A stretch of DNA of 61,130 nucleotides, taken from Solirubrobacter phytolaccae. GTDB lineage: Bacteria > Actinomycetota > Thermoleophilia > Solirubrobacterales > Solirubrobacteraceae. The stretch's first letter is position 1. Each line of letters starts with the position of its first letter. The stretch lies in NCBI RefSeq assembly GCF_027587195.1, contig NZ_JAPDDP010000045.1:1-61130 (forward strand), read 5' to 3'. The translations under genes were made by a program, and so were the position numbers. This document shows positions 16,249 to 24,909 of this stretch, one piece after another. The notes under the pieces were generated by a model that worked only from the letters and a program-made list of their open reading frames with translations, was not told the DNA's origin and made no database searches.

Positions 16249-17375
16249 GCCGCGGCGCGCACCGCTTCGCTGACGGCGTCCAGGTGCGCTTCGGTGGTCA
16301 GCGCGGACAGCGGCAGCGCGAGGTGCCGGTCGGCCGCGGCCTCGGCGGCCGGCAGCGTGCCGTAGCCGGCGAACGACGCGTACTCGGTCAGCGCGTGCAG
16401 GACGGGGTAGCGCGTGGTCTGGATGCCGCGCTCGGCGAGCAGGTCGCGCGCGCGGGCCCGGGCGGCGCCGTCGGCGAACAGCACCGCGAACGCGAAGTGC
16501 GAGCCGGCTTCGACCGCCGCGTCGTCCCACACGAGCGTCACCCCGGGCACGTCGGCGAGCCGCTCGCGGTAGCCGCGCACGGCCGCGCGTCGATGCTCGA
16601 TCTCGCTCCGCAGCCGCCCGAGCCGCGCAAGCCCGAACGCGGCACGCAGCTCGTCCATCCGGTAGTTGAAGCCGAAGCCGACGACGTCGTAGGACTCCTG
16701 GCGGCCCGTGTGGCGGTCCCAGGTCCCGGAGGTCATCGCGTGCGAGCGCAACGAGCGCACGGACGCGTCCAGCTCCGGATCGCGCGTGAGCACCATGCCG
16801 CCCTCACCCACCGACAGCTGCTTCTTGGAGAAGAACGACAGGCAGCCGAGCGTGCCCGCGGTGCCGGCGAGCTGGTCGCCGTCGACGCGCGCGCCGATCG
16901 CCTGCGCGGCGTCCTCGATGATCGCGATGCCGCGCGGCTCGCAGACCGCCCGCAGCCCCGCGATGTCGGCCGGATAGCCCCAGAAGTGCACGGCGATCAC
17001 GGCCTTCGTGCGCGGCGTGATCCGGCGCTCGACGTCCGCCGGGTCCAGGTTCGGGCGCTCGGGGGCGACCACGTCCGCCAGCACCGGCGTCGCGCCGCAG
17101 TAGCGCACGCAGCCCGCGCTGGCCAGGAAGGTGAACGCGGGCACGATCACCTCGTCCCCGGGCCCGAGGTTGAGCGCGCGGCAGGCGAGGTGCAGCGCGG
17201 CCGTGCCGCTGGAGACGGCCGCGGCGTGCGGCACGCCGTGCCACTCGGTCATCGCGGTCTCGAACGCGCCGGTCCGCGGGCCCATGGTCAGCCAGCCCGA
17301 CTCCAGGCACGCGCGCGCGGCCGCGAGGTCCTCCTCGGTCACGACGACGTCGGTGAGCGGGATCTCCCAGCTCAC
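16245..17375 (-). CDS. DegT/DnrJ/EryC1/StrS family PLP aminotransferase
   Basis: The protein (376 aa) is expected to transfer an amino group to a keto-sugar nucleotide. The PLP lysine lies in SFFSKKQLSVGEGG (Lys185), with IIEDAAQAIGA providing the cofactor Asp and aromatic-side contacts, and the substrate motif NYRMDELRAAFG near residue 220. The GTG start at 17375 overlaps the preceding aminotransferase stop. It is clearly a paralogue of that neighbour: both share GWLTMGP, GPGDEVIVPA, ITPRTKAV and MTSGTW. The pair probably acts on different intermediates of one aminosugar pathway. Confidence 0.92.
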   Translation of the reverse strand: MSWEIPLTDVVVTEEDLAAARACLESGWLTMGPRTGAFETAMTEWHGVPHAAAVSSGTAALHLACRALNLGPGDEVIVPAFTFLASAGCVRYCGATPVLADVVAPERPNLDPADVERRITPRTKAVIAVHFWGYPADIAGLRAVCEPRGIAIIEDAAQAIGARVDGDQLAGTAGTLGCLSFFSKKQLSVGEGGMVLTRDPELDASVRSLRSHAMTSGTWDRHTGRQESYDVVGFGFNYRMDELRAAFGLARLGRLRSEIEHRRAAVRGYRERLADVPGVTLVWDDAAVEAGSHFAFAVLFADGAARARARDLLAERGIQTTRYPVLHALTEYASFAGYGTLPAAEAAADRHLALPLSALTTEAHLDAVSEAVRAAA

Positions 17376-18520
17376 ACGGTGTCCTCGAGGGCGGCGATCA
17401 CGCGCTCCTGCGCGGCGGCGTCCATCGCCATGTGCAGCGGGATCGTGATCTCCGCGCGCGCCGCATGCTCGGTGTGCGGCAGCGACGGGGTGCCGAAGCG
17501 CTCGCGGTAGGCGGTGAACTCGTGGACCGCGGGATAGAAGATCGACGTCTGGACGCCGTGCTTCTCGCGCAGCGCGAGGCGGATCGCGTCACGGCGCGCC
17601 GCGTCGCGCACGAGCACCGGCATCACGTAGCAACTCGAATGCTCGACGTCCTCGTCCGTGTAGGGCACGATCAACCCGTCGTGGCCGGCGAGCGCCACGC
17701 GGTAGGCGCGGGTGAGCTCCCGGCGGCGCGCGATCTCCGCGTCCAGCCGCTTGAAGCGCGAGAGCAGCAGCGCGGCGCGCGGCTCATCCAGCCGGTAGTT
17801 GTAGCCCAGGCCCTCGGCGTCGTAGGTGATCGTCTCGCCGGTGTGGCGGCTCCACGTGCCGGACGTCATGCCGTGGCTGCGGCGGGACCGGGCGAGCGCG
17901 GCGACGGCGTCGTCATCGGTGGCGACGAGCCCACCCTCACCGCACGCCAGCACCTTGTTGGAGAAGAACGAGAACGCGCCCGCGAGCCCGAACGAGCCGG
18001 CCGCGCGACCGTCCACGTAGGCCTGCGGCGCGTGCGCGACGTCCTCGATCAGCGCGAGGCCGTGCGCGTCGCAGAGCTCGCGCAGCGCCTGCACCCGGGC
18101 CGGGTAGCCCGCGAAGTGCACGACGCAGACGGCCTTCGTGCGCGGCGTGATCGCGCGCTCGACGGACGCGGGGTCCAGGTCGAGCTGCTCCGGGCCGACG
18201 ACGTCGGCGAACACCGGGGTCGCGCCGCAGTAGACGACGGCCGCGGCGGTGGCCGCGAACGTGAGCGCGGGCACGATCACTTCGTCGCCCGGGCCGACAC
18301 CGGCGGCGAGGTAGGCGAGGTGCAGCGCGGCGGTGCAGGAGGAGACCGCGACGGCGTGCTTGACGCCCAGGTGCTCGGCGAACGTGCGCTCGAACTCGGC
18401 GGTCAGCGGGCCCATCGTCAGCCAGCCCGAGCGCAGCACGTCGAGGACCGCCTCGACGTCCTCTCCGGACAGCCGCAGGTCGAAGAGCGGGATCTCCGGT
18501 GAGCGTTCGGTAGCGTCCAT
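17372..18520 (-). CDS. DegT/DnrJ/EryC1/StrS family PLP aminotransferase (tandem paralogue)
   Basis: The protein (382 aa) carries the PLP lysine in SFFSNKVLACGEGG (Lys189) and IEDVAHAPQA around residue 160. It begins at ATG 18520 and is the first gene of the leftward operon with the second aminotransferase and the FkbM methyltransferase. In the region where the neighbour has NYRMDELRAA, this protein has NYRLDEPRAA, a Pro change at an inter-subunit loop that may alter specificity. Reaction: amination of an NDP-keto-sugar, the acceptor being unknown. Confidence 0.92.
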   Translation of the reverse strand: MDATERSPEIPLFDLRLSGEDVEAVLDVLRSGWLTMGPLTAEFERTFAEHLGVKHAVAVSSCTAALHLAYLAAGVGPGDEVIVPALTFAATAAAVVYCGATPVFADVVGPEQLDLDPASVERAITPRTKAVCVVHFAGYPARVQALRELCDAHGLALIEDVAHAPQAYVDGRAAGSFGLAGAFSFFSNKVLACGEGGLVATDDDAVAALARSRRSHGMTSGTWSRHTGETITYDAEGLGYNYRLDEPRAALLLSRFKRLDAEIARRRELTRAYRVALAGHDGLIVPYTDEDVEHSSCYVMPVLVRDAARRDAIRLALREKHGVQTSIFYPAVHEFTAYRERFGTPSLPHTEHAARAEITIPLHMAMDAAAQERVIAALEDTV

Positions 18521-18545
18521 CCCTGTTCCCGATGTTGACAGAGCC

Positions 18546-19307
18546 CTGATCGACCTACACGCGCATCTGCTGCCCGGGATCGACGATGGCGCGCCCGACG
18601 AGGCCGCCGCCGTCGCGTTGGCCGAGCACGCCGCCGCCACCGGCGTGCGGACGATGGTCGCCACGCCGCACCTGCGGCACGACTACCCGGACCTCGATCC
18701 GGCCGAGCTTCCGGGCCGCGTCGCGGCGCTGCAGGCCGCGTTGCAGGCGCGCGGCGTGCCGCTCGAGGTCCTCGTCGGCGGCGAGGTCGACGCGGTGTGG
18801 GCGCAGCACCAGACCGACGAGACCCTGCGCGCGGTCTCCTACGGCGGGCGCGGCACCGACCTGCTCGTGGAGACCCCGTACGGCGAGCTGCCCATGGTGC
18901 TCGAGGAGCTGCTCTTCCGGATCCGCACGCGCGGCTTCCGGATCCTGCTCGCCCATCCGGAGCGCAACCCGACCTTCCAGCGCGACCCGGAGCGGCTCGG
19001 CCGGATCGTGGACAGCGGGGTGCTGGTGCAGCTCACGGGCGCCTCGGTCACCGCAGGCCGGCGCTCGCGCGCCTGCGCGCTCGCCCACGCGCTGATCGCC
19101 GAGGGCCGCGCGCACGTGATCGCCAGCGACGCGCACAACGTCGGCGGCCGCGCCGGGCTGGCCGAGGCCGTCGCCGCGTCCGATCATCCGCGGGCGCGCT
19201 GGATGGTCACGGACGCGCCGGCCGCGATCCTGGCGGGCGAGGCGCTGCCGCCCGCCCCGGCCGCGCCGGCACCCACGCGCCGGCGCTGGTCCCTGCGCAG
19301 GGGCTAG
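18546..19307 (+). CDS. CpsB/YwqE-type PHP-domain tyrosine-protein phosphatase
   Basis: The protein (about 253 aa) has the PHP metal-binding motifs DLHAHLLPGIDDG at the N-terminus, ATPHLRHDYP, FRILLAHPERNP, and VIASDAHN near the C-terminus. These are characteristic of manganese-dependent phosphatases that dephosphorylate Wzc/CpsD tyrosine kinases; the Wzc-like protein at 4579 is the likely partner. There is no ATG, GTG or TTG in frame between the divergent gene start (18520) and the first PHP motif. CTG at 18546 is the best-placed initiator, so the start is uncertain. A C-terminal Pro/Ala linker ends in RRRWSLRRG. The gene ends in a CTAG shared with the convergent epimerase. Confidence 0.82.
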   Translation: MIDLHAHLLPGIDDGAPDEAAAVALAEHAAATGVRTMVATPHLRHDYPDLDPAELPGRVAALQAALQARGVPLEVLVGGEVDAVWAQHQTDETLRAVSYGGRGTDLLVETPYGELPMVLEELLFRIRTRGFRILLAHPERNPTFQRDPERLGRIVDSGVLVQLTGASVTAGRRSRACALAHALIAEGRAHVIASDAHNVGGRAGLAEAVAASDHPRARWMVTDAPAAILAGEALPPAPAAPAPTRRRWSLRRG

Positions 19308-20269
19308 TTGCGGTAGCGCGCTTCGTCGGAGTCGGCGAAGCGCCCGGCCTCGAGCTCTCCGATCAGCTCGGCGATGCCTTCCGGCACCGTCTTCGTGATC
19401 TTGTAGTCGAGCCGCGCGGCGATCTTGTCGAAGTTGACCTTGTAGTCGCGCGGGTCTTCCTCGCGACGGACGTAGCTGACCTCGCCGCGGTCGGTCTGGC
19501 GGCGGATCTCCTCCACGAGGTCCAGCTTGCGGTAGTTCTCGCGCGTGTCGCCGACGTTGAAGACCTCACCCGCGACCGCCTCGACCGGGGCCTCGAGGAT
19601 GGTGCGGATGCCCCGCGCCGCGTCGCGCACGTGCACGTACGGGCGCCAGAACTGCTCGCCGAAGACCTCGAGCTTGCGGTCGTCCCAGAGGTCGCGCGTG
19701 AACTCGTTGACGGTGAGGTCGAAGCGCATCCGCGGCGCGACGCCGTAGACCGTCGCGAAGCGCAGGCAGGTGAGCGTGAACGGCGCCGGGTCCAGGCCGA
19801 GCAGGTGCTGCTCGATCGCCACCTTCTGCTCCGCGTACAGGCTCACCGGGGCGAGCTCGCCGGTCTCGTCGATCGGCGTCGTCGGATCGGCCATGCGCCC
19901 GTAGTTCGAGCAGGTGCTCGCCATCACGAAGCGCTCGACCTGGCCGGCCGCCTCGCTCGCCAGCGCCAGGCTCGCCTCGACGTTGACCTCGTTCGCGAGC
20001 TCCGGGTCACGCGCGCACGCCGGGTCGCCGACGATCGCCGCGAGGTGGACGACCGCGTCGGCGCCCTGGAGCGCGTGGCCGCGCGCGACCGGGTCGCGGA
20101 TGTCGCCCTCGACGACGGTCACGCCGCGCTCGCGCAGCGCCTGCGCGTGGTCGGCCTGCCCGTGCAGCAGCCGGTCGAGCACGGTGACGTCGTGCCCCGA
20201 CTGGAGGAGCTCGTCGCACAGCTCCATCCCGATGTAGCCGGCGCCGCCGGTGACCAAGGTCCGTCCCAT
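19304..20269 (-). CDS. NAD-dependent epimerase/dehydratase (extended SDR)
   Basis: The protein (321 aa) begins with the NAD motif LVTGGAGYIG at residues 4-13. It has the SDR catalytic residues in ASTCSNYG (Ser/Thr) and LYAEQKVAIE (Tyr-x3-Lys variant, YAEQK), and a C-terminal sugar-nucleotide part. It acts on an NDP-sugar for glycan assembly. The ATG at 20269 follows a -10-like TACGCT by seven bases, so the mRNA may be leaderless. The upstream region is duplicated in front of the neighbouring epimerase. Both genes run leftward and are separated by 79 bp. Confidence 0.88.
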   Translation of the reverse strand: MGRTLVTGGAGYIGMELCDELLQSGHDVTVLDRLLHGQADHAQALRERGVTVVEGDIRDPVARGHALQGADAVVHLAAIVGDPACARDPELANEVNVEASLALASEAAGQVERFVMASTCSNYGRMADPTTPIDETGELAPVSLYAEQKVAIEQHLLGLDPAPFTLTCLRFATVYGVAPRMRFDLTVNEFTRDLWDDRKLEVFGEQFWRPYVHVRDAARGIRTILEAPVEAVAGEVFNVGDTRENYRKLDLVEEIRRQTDRGEVSYVRREEDPRDYKVNFDKIAARLDYKITKTVPEGIAELIGELEAGRFADSDEARYRN

Positions 20270-20301
20270 GGCTGACAGCGTAGGGATCGGCGCGCCAGCG
20301 C
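20270..20301 (-). promoter_or_regulatory. Putative leaderless promoter, copy 1
   Basis: Read on the minus strand, the block GGCGCTGGCGCGCC, then TACGCT, then GTCAGCC runs straight into the ATG at 20269. TACGCT fits the actinobacterial TANNNT -10 form and ends seven bases before the ATG, which would start transcription at or within a base of the start codon. A near-identical block is found at 21276-21306. No -35 is recognisable; the palindromic GGCGCGCC may be an operator. Confidence 0.5.
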
Positions 20302-20348
20302 CGATCAGGCGCAGCCGGCCGGCACTCGTCTCGCGGCGCCCGGACCGC

Positions 20349-21242
20349 TCACCGGAGCGACTCCAAACCGTCGGCCAGCACGACCTCGGCACGCCAACCG
20401 AGGCTGTGCGCCGCCGCGGTCGGGTTCAGGCAGGAGCGCTGGATCTCCCCCGCGCGCCCCGGCATGAACTGCATGTCCAGCCCGAACTGCTTGGCCAGCC
20501 CGAACACGCTGGTCTCCTGGCCGGTGGCGACGTTCAGCACCCCGGTGACCGGTGAACGCCCGGCGGCGACGAACGCCCTCACGACGTCCGAGACGTGCAC
20601 GTAGTCGCGTGTCTGCGTGCCGTCGCCGTAGATCGTCGCCGTGCGACCCTCGCGCGCGGCGCCGCTGAAGATCGCGACCACACCCGCCTCGCCGTGCGGG
20701 TCCTGGCGCGGGCCGTAGACGTTGGCCATCCGCAGCGCGAGCGTCGAGATCCCGTGCAGACGCGTGAACAGCTGCATGTAGCTCTCGGCCGCGGCCTTGC
20801 TCGCACCGTACGGGCTGAGCGGCGCGATCGGCGAGTGCTCGGGCGTCGGCAGCGTCCCGGGGTCCCCGTACACACCCGCCGTGCTGGCCAAGATGACGCG
20901 CGGGGTGCCGACTTCACGCGCGGCCTCGAGCACCGCCGCGGTGCCGCCGATGTTCACGTGCGCGTCGGTCGACGGGTCCGCGATCGAGCGGCGCACATCG
21001 ATCTGCGCGGCAAGGTGGTAGACGGCGTCGGGCCGAACGGCCTGGAAGACCGCGAGCATCGCCGGCACGTCGGTGACATCGGTTTTGTGGATGGCCACGC
21101 CGCGCCCGATCGCCCGCTCGAGGTTGCGCGTGTGCCCGCGGCTGAGATGGTCGACCACCGCGACGTCGTGGCCCGCGGCCTGCAGGGCGTCGACGAGGTG
21201 GCTGCCGATGAACCCGGCCCCGCCGGTCACGAGGGCTCGCAT
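20349..21242 (-). CDS. UDP-glucose 4-epimerase-like NAD-dependent epimerase
   Basis: The protein (297 aa) is an extended SDR with ALVTGGAGFIGSHLVDAL at the N-terminus, catalytic Ser/Thr in ILASTAGVYG and the YGASK (YxxxK) motif. GDGTQTRDYVHVSDVVRA is a strong GalE/RmlB-like signature. It likely interconverts a UDP- or dTDP-sugar used by the transferases of this locus. The ATG at 21242 directly follows the TAG of a nine-codon upstream frame. It shares promoter-region sequence with the gene at 19304 and may come from a local duplication, although the two proteins have since diverged strongly. Confidence 0.9.
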   Translation of the reverse strand: MRALVTGGAGFIGSHLVDALQAAGHDVAVVDHLSRGHTRNLERAIGRGVAIHKTDVTDVPAMLAVFQAVRPDAVYHLAAQIDVRRSIADPSTDAHVNIGGTAAVLEAAREVGTPRVILASTAGVYGDPGTLPTPEHSPIAPLSPYGASKAAAESYMQLFTRLHGISTLALRMANVYGPRQDPHGEAGVVAIFSGAAREGRTATIYGDGTQTRDYVHVSDVVRAFVAAGRSPVTGVLNVATGQETSVFGLAKQFGLDMQFMPGRAGEIQRSCLNPTAAAHSLGWRAEVVLADGLESLR

Positions 21243-21272
21243 CTACGGGAGGTCCACCAGGGTCCGTGCCAT
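21243..21272 (-). CDS. Nine-codon leaderless upstream ORF (MARTLVDLP)
   Basis: Within the duplicated promoter block, the position equal to the start codon of the 19304-20269 gene is also an ATG. Here it opens a frame of only nine codons (MARTLVDLP) ending in TAG, which is directly followed by the ATG of the real epimerase. The first residues mirror MGRTLV of the neighbour. It is either a relic of the duplicated gene start or a leader peptide that delivers ribosomes to the next ATG by termination-reinitiation. Expression is not shown by sequence alone. Confidence 0.4.
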   Translation of the reverse strand: MARTLVDLP

Positions 21273-21306
21273 ATCTGACAGCGTAGGGACCGGTGCGCCA
21301 GCGCCC
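21273..21306 (-). promoter_or_regulatory. Putative leaderless promoter, copy 2
   Basis: Bases 21276-21306 match 20271-20301 in 29 of 31 positions, including TACGCT (the -10 candidate) and GGCGCTGGCG. The similarity continues through the following ATG and four more codons (ATGGCACGGACC against ATGGGACGGACC). The divergent secreted glycosidase at 21369 starts 63 bp to the right; the sequence between holds nothing else recognisable. Confidence 0.5.
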
Positions 21307-21368
21307 TTCAGGGCCGGTGCGTTGCTGCCGAAAACCAGGGTGTACCGCCGTCCTTACGAAAGACCCCG

Positions 21369-22856
21369 ATGCCGAGCACGTTCCGGGGGCCGCTGGCCGC
21401 TGCCCTCTTCGCCATCTTCACGCTCTGCTGCACCGCCTCGGCTGACGCGGCAGCGCCGCGCATCGTCCGTGGTACGGCGGACGCCACGGTGCGTCCCTCG
21501 TGGGTGCCCGGCGCGTGGGTGCGCCAGCACGCCTACGGCCTCGACCCCGCCGAGCTCGCCGCCCATCCCGAGTGGCAGCTCAAGGACGCCTCGAACACAC
21601 CGCTGTACATCGGCACGCGCGCCGCGGCCGACTTCGGCAACGCCGCGTTCCGCAGCTGGTGGATCGCCAAGGCCCAGGCCGCCACGAGCGGCGCGCGCGG
21701 CCTGTACGTCGACGACGCCTTCATGGAGCGCCGCGCCACGAACCTCAGCGGCACGTCGCGCACGCCGATCGACCCGCGCACCGGCGCCGCGATGACCGAG
21801 GCCAACTGGCAGAAGTACATGGCGGACTTCCTCGTCGCCGTGCGCGCCGCGCTGCCGAGCGCCGAGATCGTGCACGACGTCCTCTGGTACAAGGGCGACT
21901 CCGGCACGGACGTGCTGCGCGCGATCCAGGCCGCGAACTTCCTCTCCGTCGACGGCGGCTTCAACGGCGCGCTCGTCACCTACGGCGGCGGCACCTACGG
22001 CTACCAGACGCTCGCGGGGTTCATCGAGCGCGAGCAGGCCCGCGGCGGCGGCGTCATCCTCGACTTCCCGACCACGGCCGCGGCCGCGCGCATGTACGGG
22101 CTCGCGAGCTACCTGCTCGTCGGCAACGGCATCTCCGCGATCGCCAACGACGCGTCCACCACGCCGCTGTGGGCGGGCTACACCGTGGACGTGGGCACGC
22201 CGAACACCGGCCGCTACCAGGTCGCCACGGGCACGTGGCGCCGCGACTTCACGCGCGGCATCGTGCTCGTCAACGAGCCCTACCGCGCCACGCGCACGAT
22301 CACCGTCCCCGACGGCTATCGGGACCTTGACGGCGTGCCGCGCACGTCGGTCACGCTCGCCGGCGGCCAGGGCGCGGTGCTCGTGCCGATCCCCGTGCCG
22401 GTCTCCACCCCCACCCCGACGCCGACCCCCGTCGCGCCGACCGAGACCGGCGTGGGCGTGTCCACCGTCTCGGTCCCACCCGTCGCGACCGCCCCGCCGT
22501 CCGCGCCCACCAAGATCACGACCGTCTCCACGGGCGGCAACGGCGCGCGCATCGCCCGCGCCGGCGGCACCGCGGGTGCGAAGGCGCCCGGCTCGACCCG
22601 CGTCTCCGTCCGCGGCTCGCGCACGAAGCTCGTGGGCAGCGTCAAGGGCGCCGTGGCGGGCTACGTGCGCGTGACCATCGAGCGCAAGCGTGGCGCCAAG
22701 TGGGCGATCGTGCGGCGCGTGAAGGTCGCGGTGAAGCGCACGGGGCGCTTCACCAAGGACATTCCGACGCTGCCGAGCGGCAGCTACCGCGTGAGCGGCT
22801 ACTTCGAGGGGACCGGCACGTCGAAGCCGGCCCGCTCGGGCTACTCCACCTTCTGA
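21369..22856 (+). CDS. Secreted putative glycosidase (GHL15-like) with Pro/Thr linker and C-terminal Ig-like domain
   Basis: The protein (495 aa) has a signal peptide (residues 1-28, ending SADAAA). A TIM-barrel-like domain resembling hypothetical glycosyl hydrolase family 15 follows, with GLYVDDAFMERR, LWYKGDSG, FLSVDGGFNG and ILDFPTT. A Pro/Thr-rich linker (PTPTPTPV, near 345) leads to a small beta-rich C-terminal domain (VRVTIERKRGAKW). It probably cleaves or modifies extracellular polysaccharide as the second hydrolase of the locus. The start is ATG 21369 without a clear ribosome site. It overlaps the convergent stress-protein gene by 16 nt. The family call is moderate and the substrate unknown. 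Confidence 0.78.
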   Translation: MPSTFRGPLAAALFAIFTLCCTASADAAAPRIVRGTADATVRPSWVPGAWVRQHAYGLDPAELAAHPEWQLKDASNTPLYIGTRAAADFGNAAFRSWWIAKAQAATSGARGLYVDDAFMERRATNLSGTSRTPIDPRTGAAMTEANWQKYMADFLVAVRAALPSAEIVHDVLWYKGDSGTDVLRAIQAANFLSVDGGFNGALVTYGGGTYGYQTLAGFIEREQARGGGVILDFPTTAAAARMYGLASYLLVGNGISAIANDASTTPLWAGYTVDVGTPNTGRYQVATGTWRRDFTRGIVLVNEPYRATRTITVPDGYRDLDGVPRTSVTLAGGQGAVLVPIPVPVSTPTPTPTPVAPTETGVGVSTVSVPPVATAPPSAPTKITTVSTGGNGARIARAGGTAGAKAPGSTRVSVRGSRTKLVGSVKGAVAGYVRVTIERKRGAKWAIVRRVKVAVKRTGRFTKDIPTLPSGSYRVSGYFEGTGTSKPARSGYSTF

Positions 22857-23335
22857 GCCGGGGAGCCGTGCGCCACGAAGACCGAGGTCTTCGCGTGGTG
22901 CATGACGTAGCTCGAGACGCTGCCGAGCATCGAGCCGACCCGGCCGACGCCGCGGGCACCGAGGATGATCGCGTCGTAGTCGCCCTCGAGGGCGGCCTTG
23001 ACGATCTCGCAGCCCGGCTTGCCGCGCCGGTAGAGCGTGGTCACGGGGATGGCTTCCGGCATCCGCTTCAGCGTCGCCTTCAGGCGCTTGCTCGCGTCCT
23101 CGTCGACGGCGTCCTGGTCGAGCGCGCCGGCGAGTGGCAGCGACCAGGCCGCCGGCCCGGCCGCGAGGTCGGGGCCGACGGTGATCAGCGTGATGGTGGC
23201 GTTGTCGCGGTTGGCGGCGGTGATCGCCGCGGACAGCGCGAGGTCGGCATGCTCGGAGCCGTCGACGGCGACGAGGATGCGGTGCAGCTTGAGCTCGCCG
23301 AGAGTCTCGGTCCGCTCGGGGTCGGCGACGCTCAT
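22841..23335 (-). CDS. Universal stress protein (UspA family)
   Basis: The protein (164 aa) has the Usp alpha/beta fold with HRILVAVDGSEHADLAL at the first strand and the ATP-binding loop GARGVGRVGSMLGSVS near the C-terminus, so it is probably an ATP-binding type. The ATG at 23335 overlaps the stop of the MFS exporter by four bases. It is therefore the third gene of the MarR-MFS-Usp operon and may be induced together with drug export. Cytoplasmic. Confidence 0.9.
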   Translation of the reverse strand: MSVADPERTETLGELKLHRILVAVDGSEHADLALSAAITAANRDNATITLITVGPDLAAGPAAWSLPLAGALDQDAVDEDASKRLKATLKRMPEAIPVTTLYRRGKPGCEIVKAALEGDYDAIILGARGVGRVGSMLGSVSSYVMHHAKTSVFVAHGSPAQKVE

Positions 23336-24909
23336 GAGGCCGCTCCTTGGTTGGTGGTGGTGGCCCGCTCACGGGCGATGTCGATGCCGCTCTTGCCGCC
23401 CAGCGGCACTTCGCGCAGGAAGGCGACGGCGATCAGCGCGATCAGGCCGAGCGGCGCGGCGGTCAGGAAGATCTCGCCCACGCCGGTGCCGTAGGCGTGC
23501 TCGACGATCTGGGCGACCGGACCCGGAAGCGTGGAGACGTCCGGCACCTTGTCGGCGCTGCCGGTGGCCTGGAGGCCCGCGTCGGAGAGCCCGCTCGTGA
23601 TGTCCGTGCGCGCGTGGTGGGCGAGCAGGGCGCCGAGGACGCTCACGCCGATCGCGCCGCCGAGGCTTCGGAAGAAGGCGATCAGCGAGGAGCCCGCGCC
23701 GATGTCCTCCTGGCGCACCGTGTTCTGGACGACGAGCACCAGGTTCTGCATCAGCATGCCGACGCCGGAGCCCATGATCGCCATGAAGAAGCCGAGCTCG
23801 ACCAGGCTCGTGGTCTCGTCGAGCGTGCCCATCAGGCCGAGCCCGACCGTCAGCAGGACCCCGCCGGTGACCAGGAACCGCTTGTAGTGGCCGGTCTGGG
23901 TGACGAGGCGGCCGACGATCGTGGAGGCGAGGAACAGGCCGGTGACCATCGGGATCGTCAGCAGGCCGGACTCCGTCGGCGACTTGCCACGCGCGACCTG
24001 CATGTACTGGCTGAGGAAGACGGTGGTCCCGAACATCGCGATGCCGACGGCGATCGAGGCGATGACCGCGAGGACGACGCTGCGGTCCTTGAATAGGCGC
24101 AGCGGGATCAGCGGTTCCTTCACGCGACCCATCGAGAACACCGCGGCGACCAAGAGGACGATGCCACCGACGACGAGCACGGCGGTCTGCCAGCTCACCC
24201 AGTCGTACTGCTGGCCGGCGAGCGAGACCCAGATCAGCAAGCTGGAGACGCCACCGGCGATCAGCGTCGCGCCGAGGTAGTCGATCTTGGCTTCGCGGCG
24301 GCGGCGCGGGAGGTGCAGCGTCTTCTGCAGCAGGACGAACGCGGCGATCGCGAACGGGACGCCGATGTAGAAGCAGTAGCGCCAGCCGAGCCCGTCGGTG
24401 ACGACGCCGCCGATCAGCGGGCCGGCGACGGTGCCGACGCCGAACACCGCGCCGAGGTAGCCGGCGTAGCGGCCGCGCTCACGCGGGGAGACGAGGTCGG
24501 AGAGGATCACCTGCACGAGCGCGGTGAGGCCACCGACGCCGATGCCCTGCAGCACGCGACAGGCGATCAGGAAGCTCGTGGACTCGGAAAGCCCGGCGAG
24601 GATCGAGCCGACCGTGTAGAGGACGAGGCCGGTCTGGACGAGCAGCTTGCGGTCGAACAGGTCGGCGAGCTTGCCCCAGATCGGCGTGGTGACGGTGAGC
24701 GCGAGCAGCGTGCTCGTGACCACCCACGTGTAGCTCGACTGCGAGCCGCCGAGGTCGCCGATGATCTGCGGCAGCGCCGTCGAGACGATCGTGCTCGAGA
24801 GGATCGCGACGAACATCGCGAGCAGGAGGCCCGAGAGCGCCTCGAGCACCTCCCGATGCGACATCTGGGCTTGGGCGGGTGCCGGTAACTCGGCGGCGGT
24901 GGTGCTCAT
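23332..24909 (-). CDS. DHA2-type (EmrB/QacA) MFS drug exporter
   Basis: The protein (525 aa) is a 14-helix major facilitator antiporter. Motif A-like GKLADLFDRKLLVQTG, motif C-like GAVFGVGTVAGPLIGG and the first helix with the D/S-rich TALPQIIGDLGG loop place it in the proton-linked multidrug family. It begins at ATG 24909, overlapping the MarR gene (ATGA) and the following Usp gene. Control by the adjacent MarR protein is the standard arrangement. Substrate unknown. Confidence 0.93.
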   Translation of the reverse strand: MSTTAAELPAPAQAQMSHREVLEALSGLLLAMFVAILSSTIVSTALPQIIGDLGGSQSSYTWVVTSTLLALTVTTPIWGKLADLFDRKLLVQTGLVLYTVGSILAGLSESTSFLIACRVLQGIGVGGLTALVQVILSDLVSPRERGRYAGYLGAVFGVGTVAGPLIGGVVTDGLGWRYCFYIGVPFAIAAFVLLQKTLHLPRRRREAKIDYLGATLIAGGVSSLLIWVSLAGQQYDWVSWQTAVLVVGGIVLLVAAVFSMGRVKEPLIPLRLFKDRSVVLAVIASIAVGIAMFGTTVFLSQYMQVARGKSPTESGLLTIPMVTGLFLASTIVGRLVTQTGHYKRFLVTGGVLLTVGLGLMGTLDETTSLVELGFFMAIMGSGVGMLMQNLVLVVQNTVRQEDIGAGSSLIAFFRSLGGAIGVSVLGALLAHHARTDITSGLSDAGLQATGSADKVPDVSTLPGPVAQIVEHAYGTGVGEIFLTAAPLGLIALIAVAFLREVPLGGKSGIDIARERATTTNQGAAS

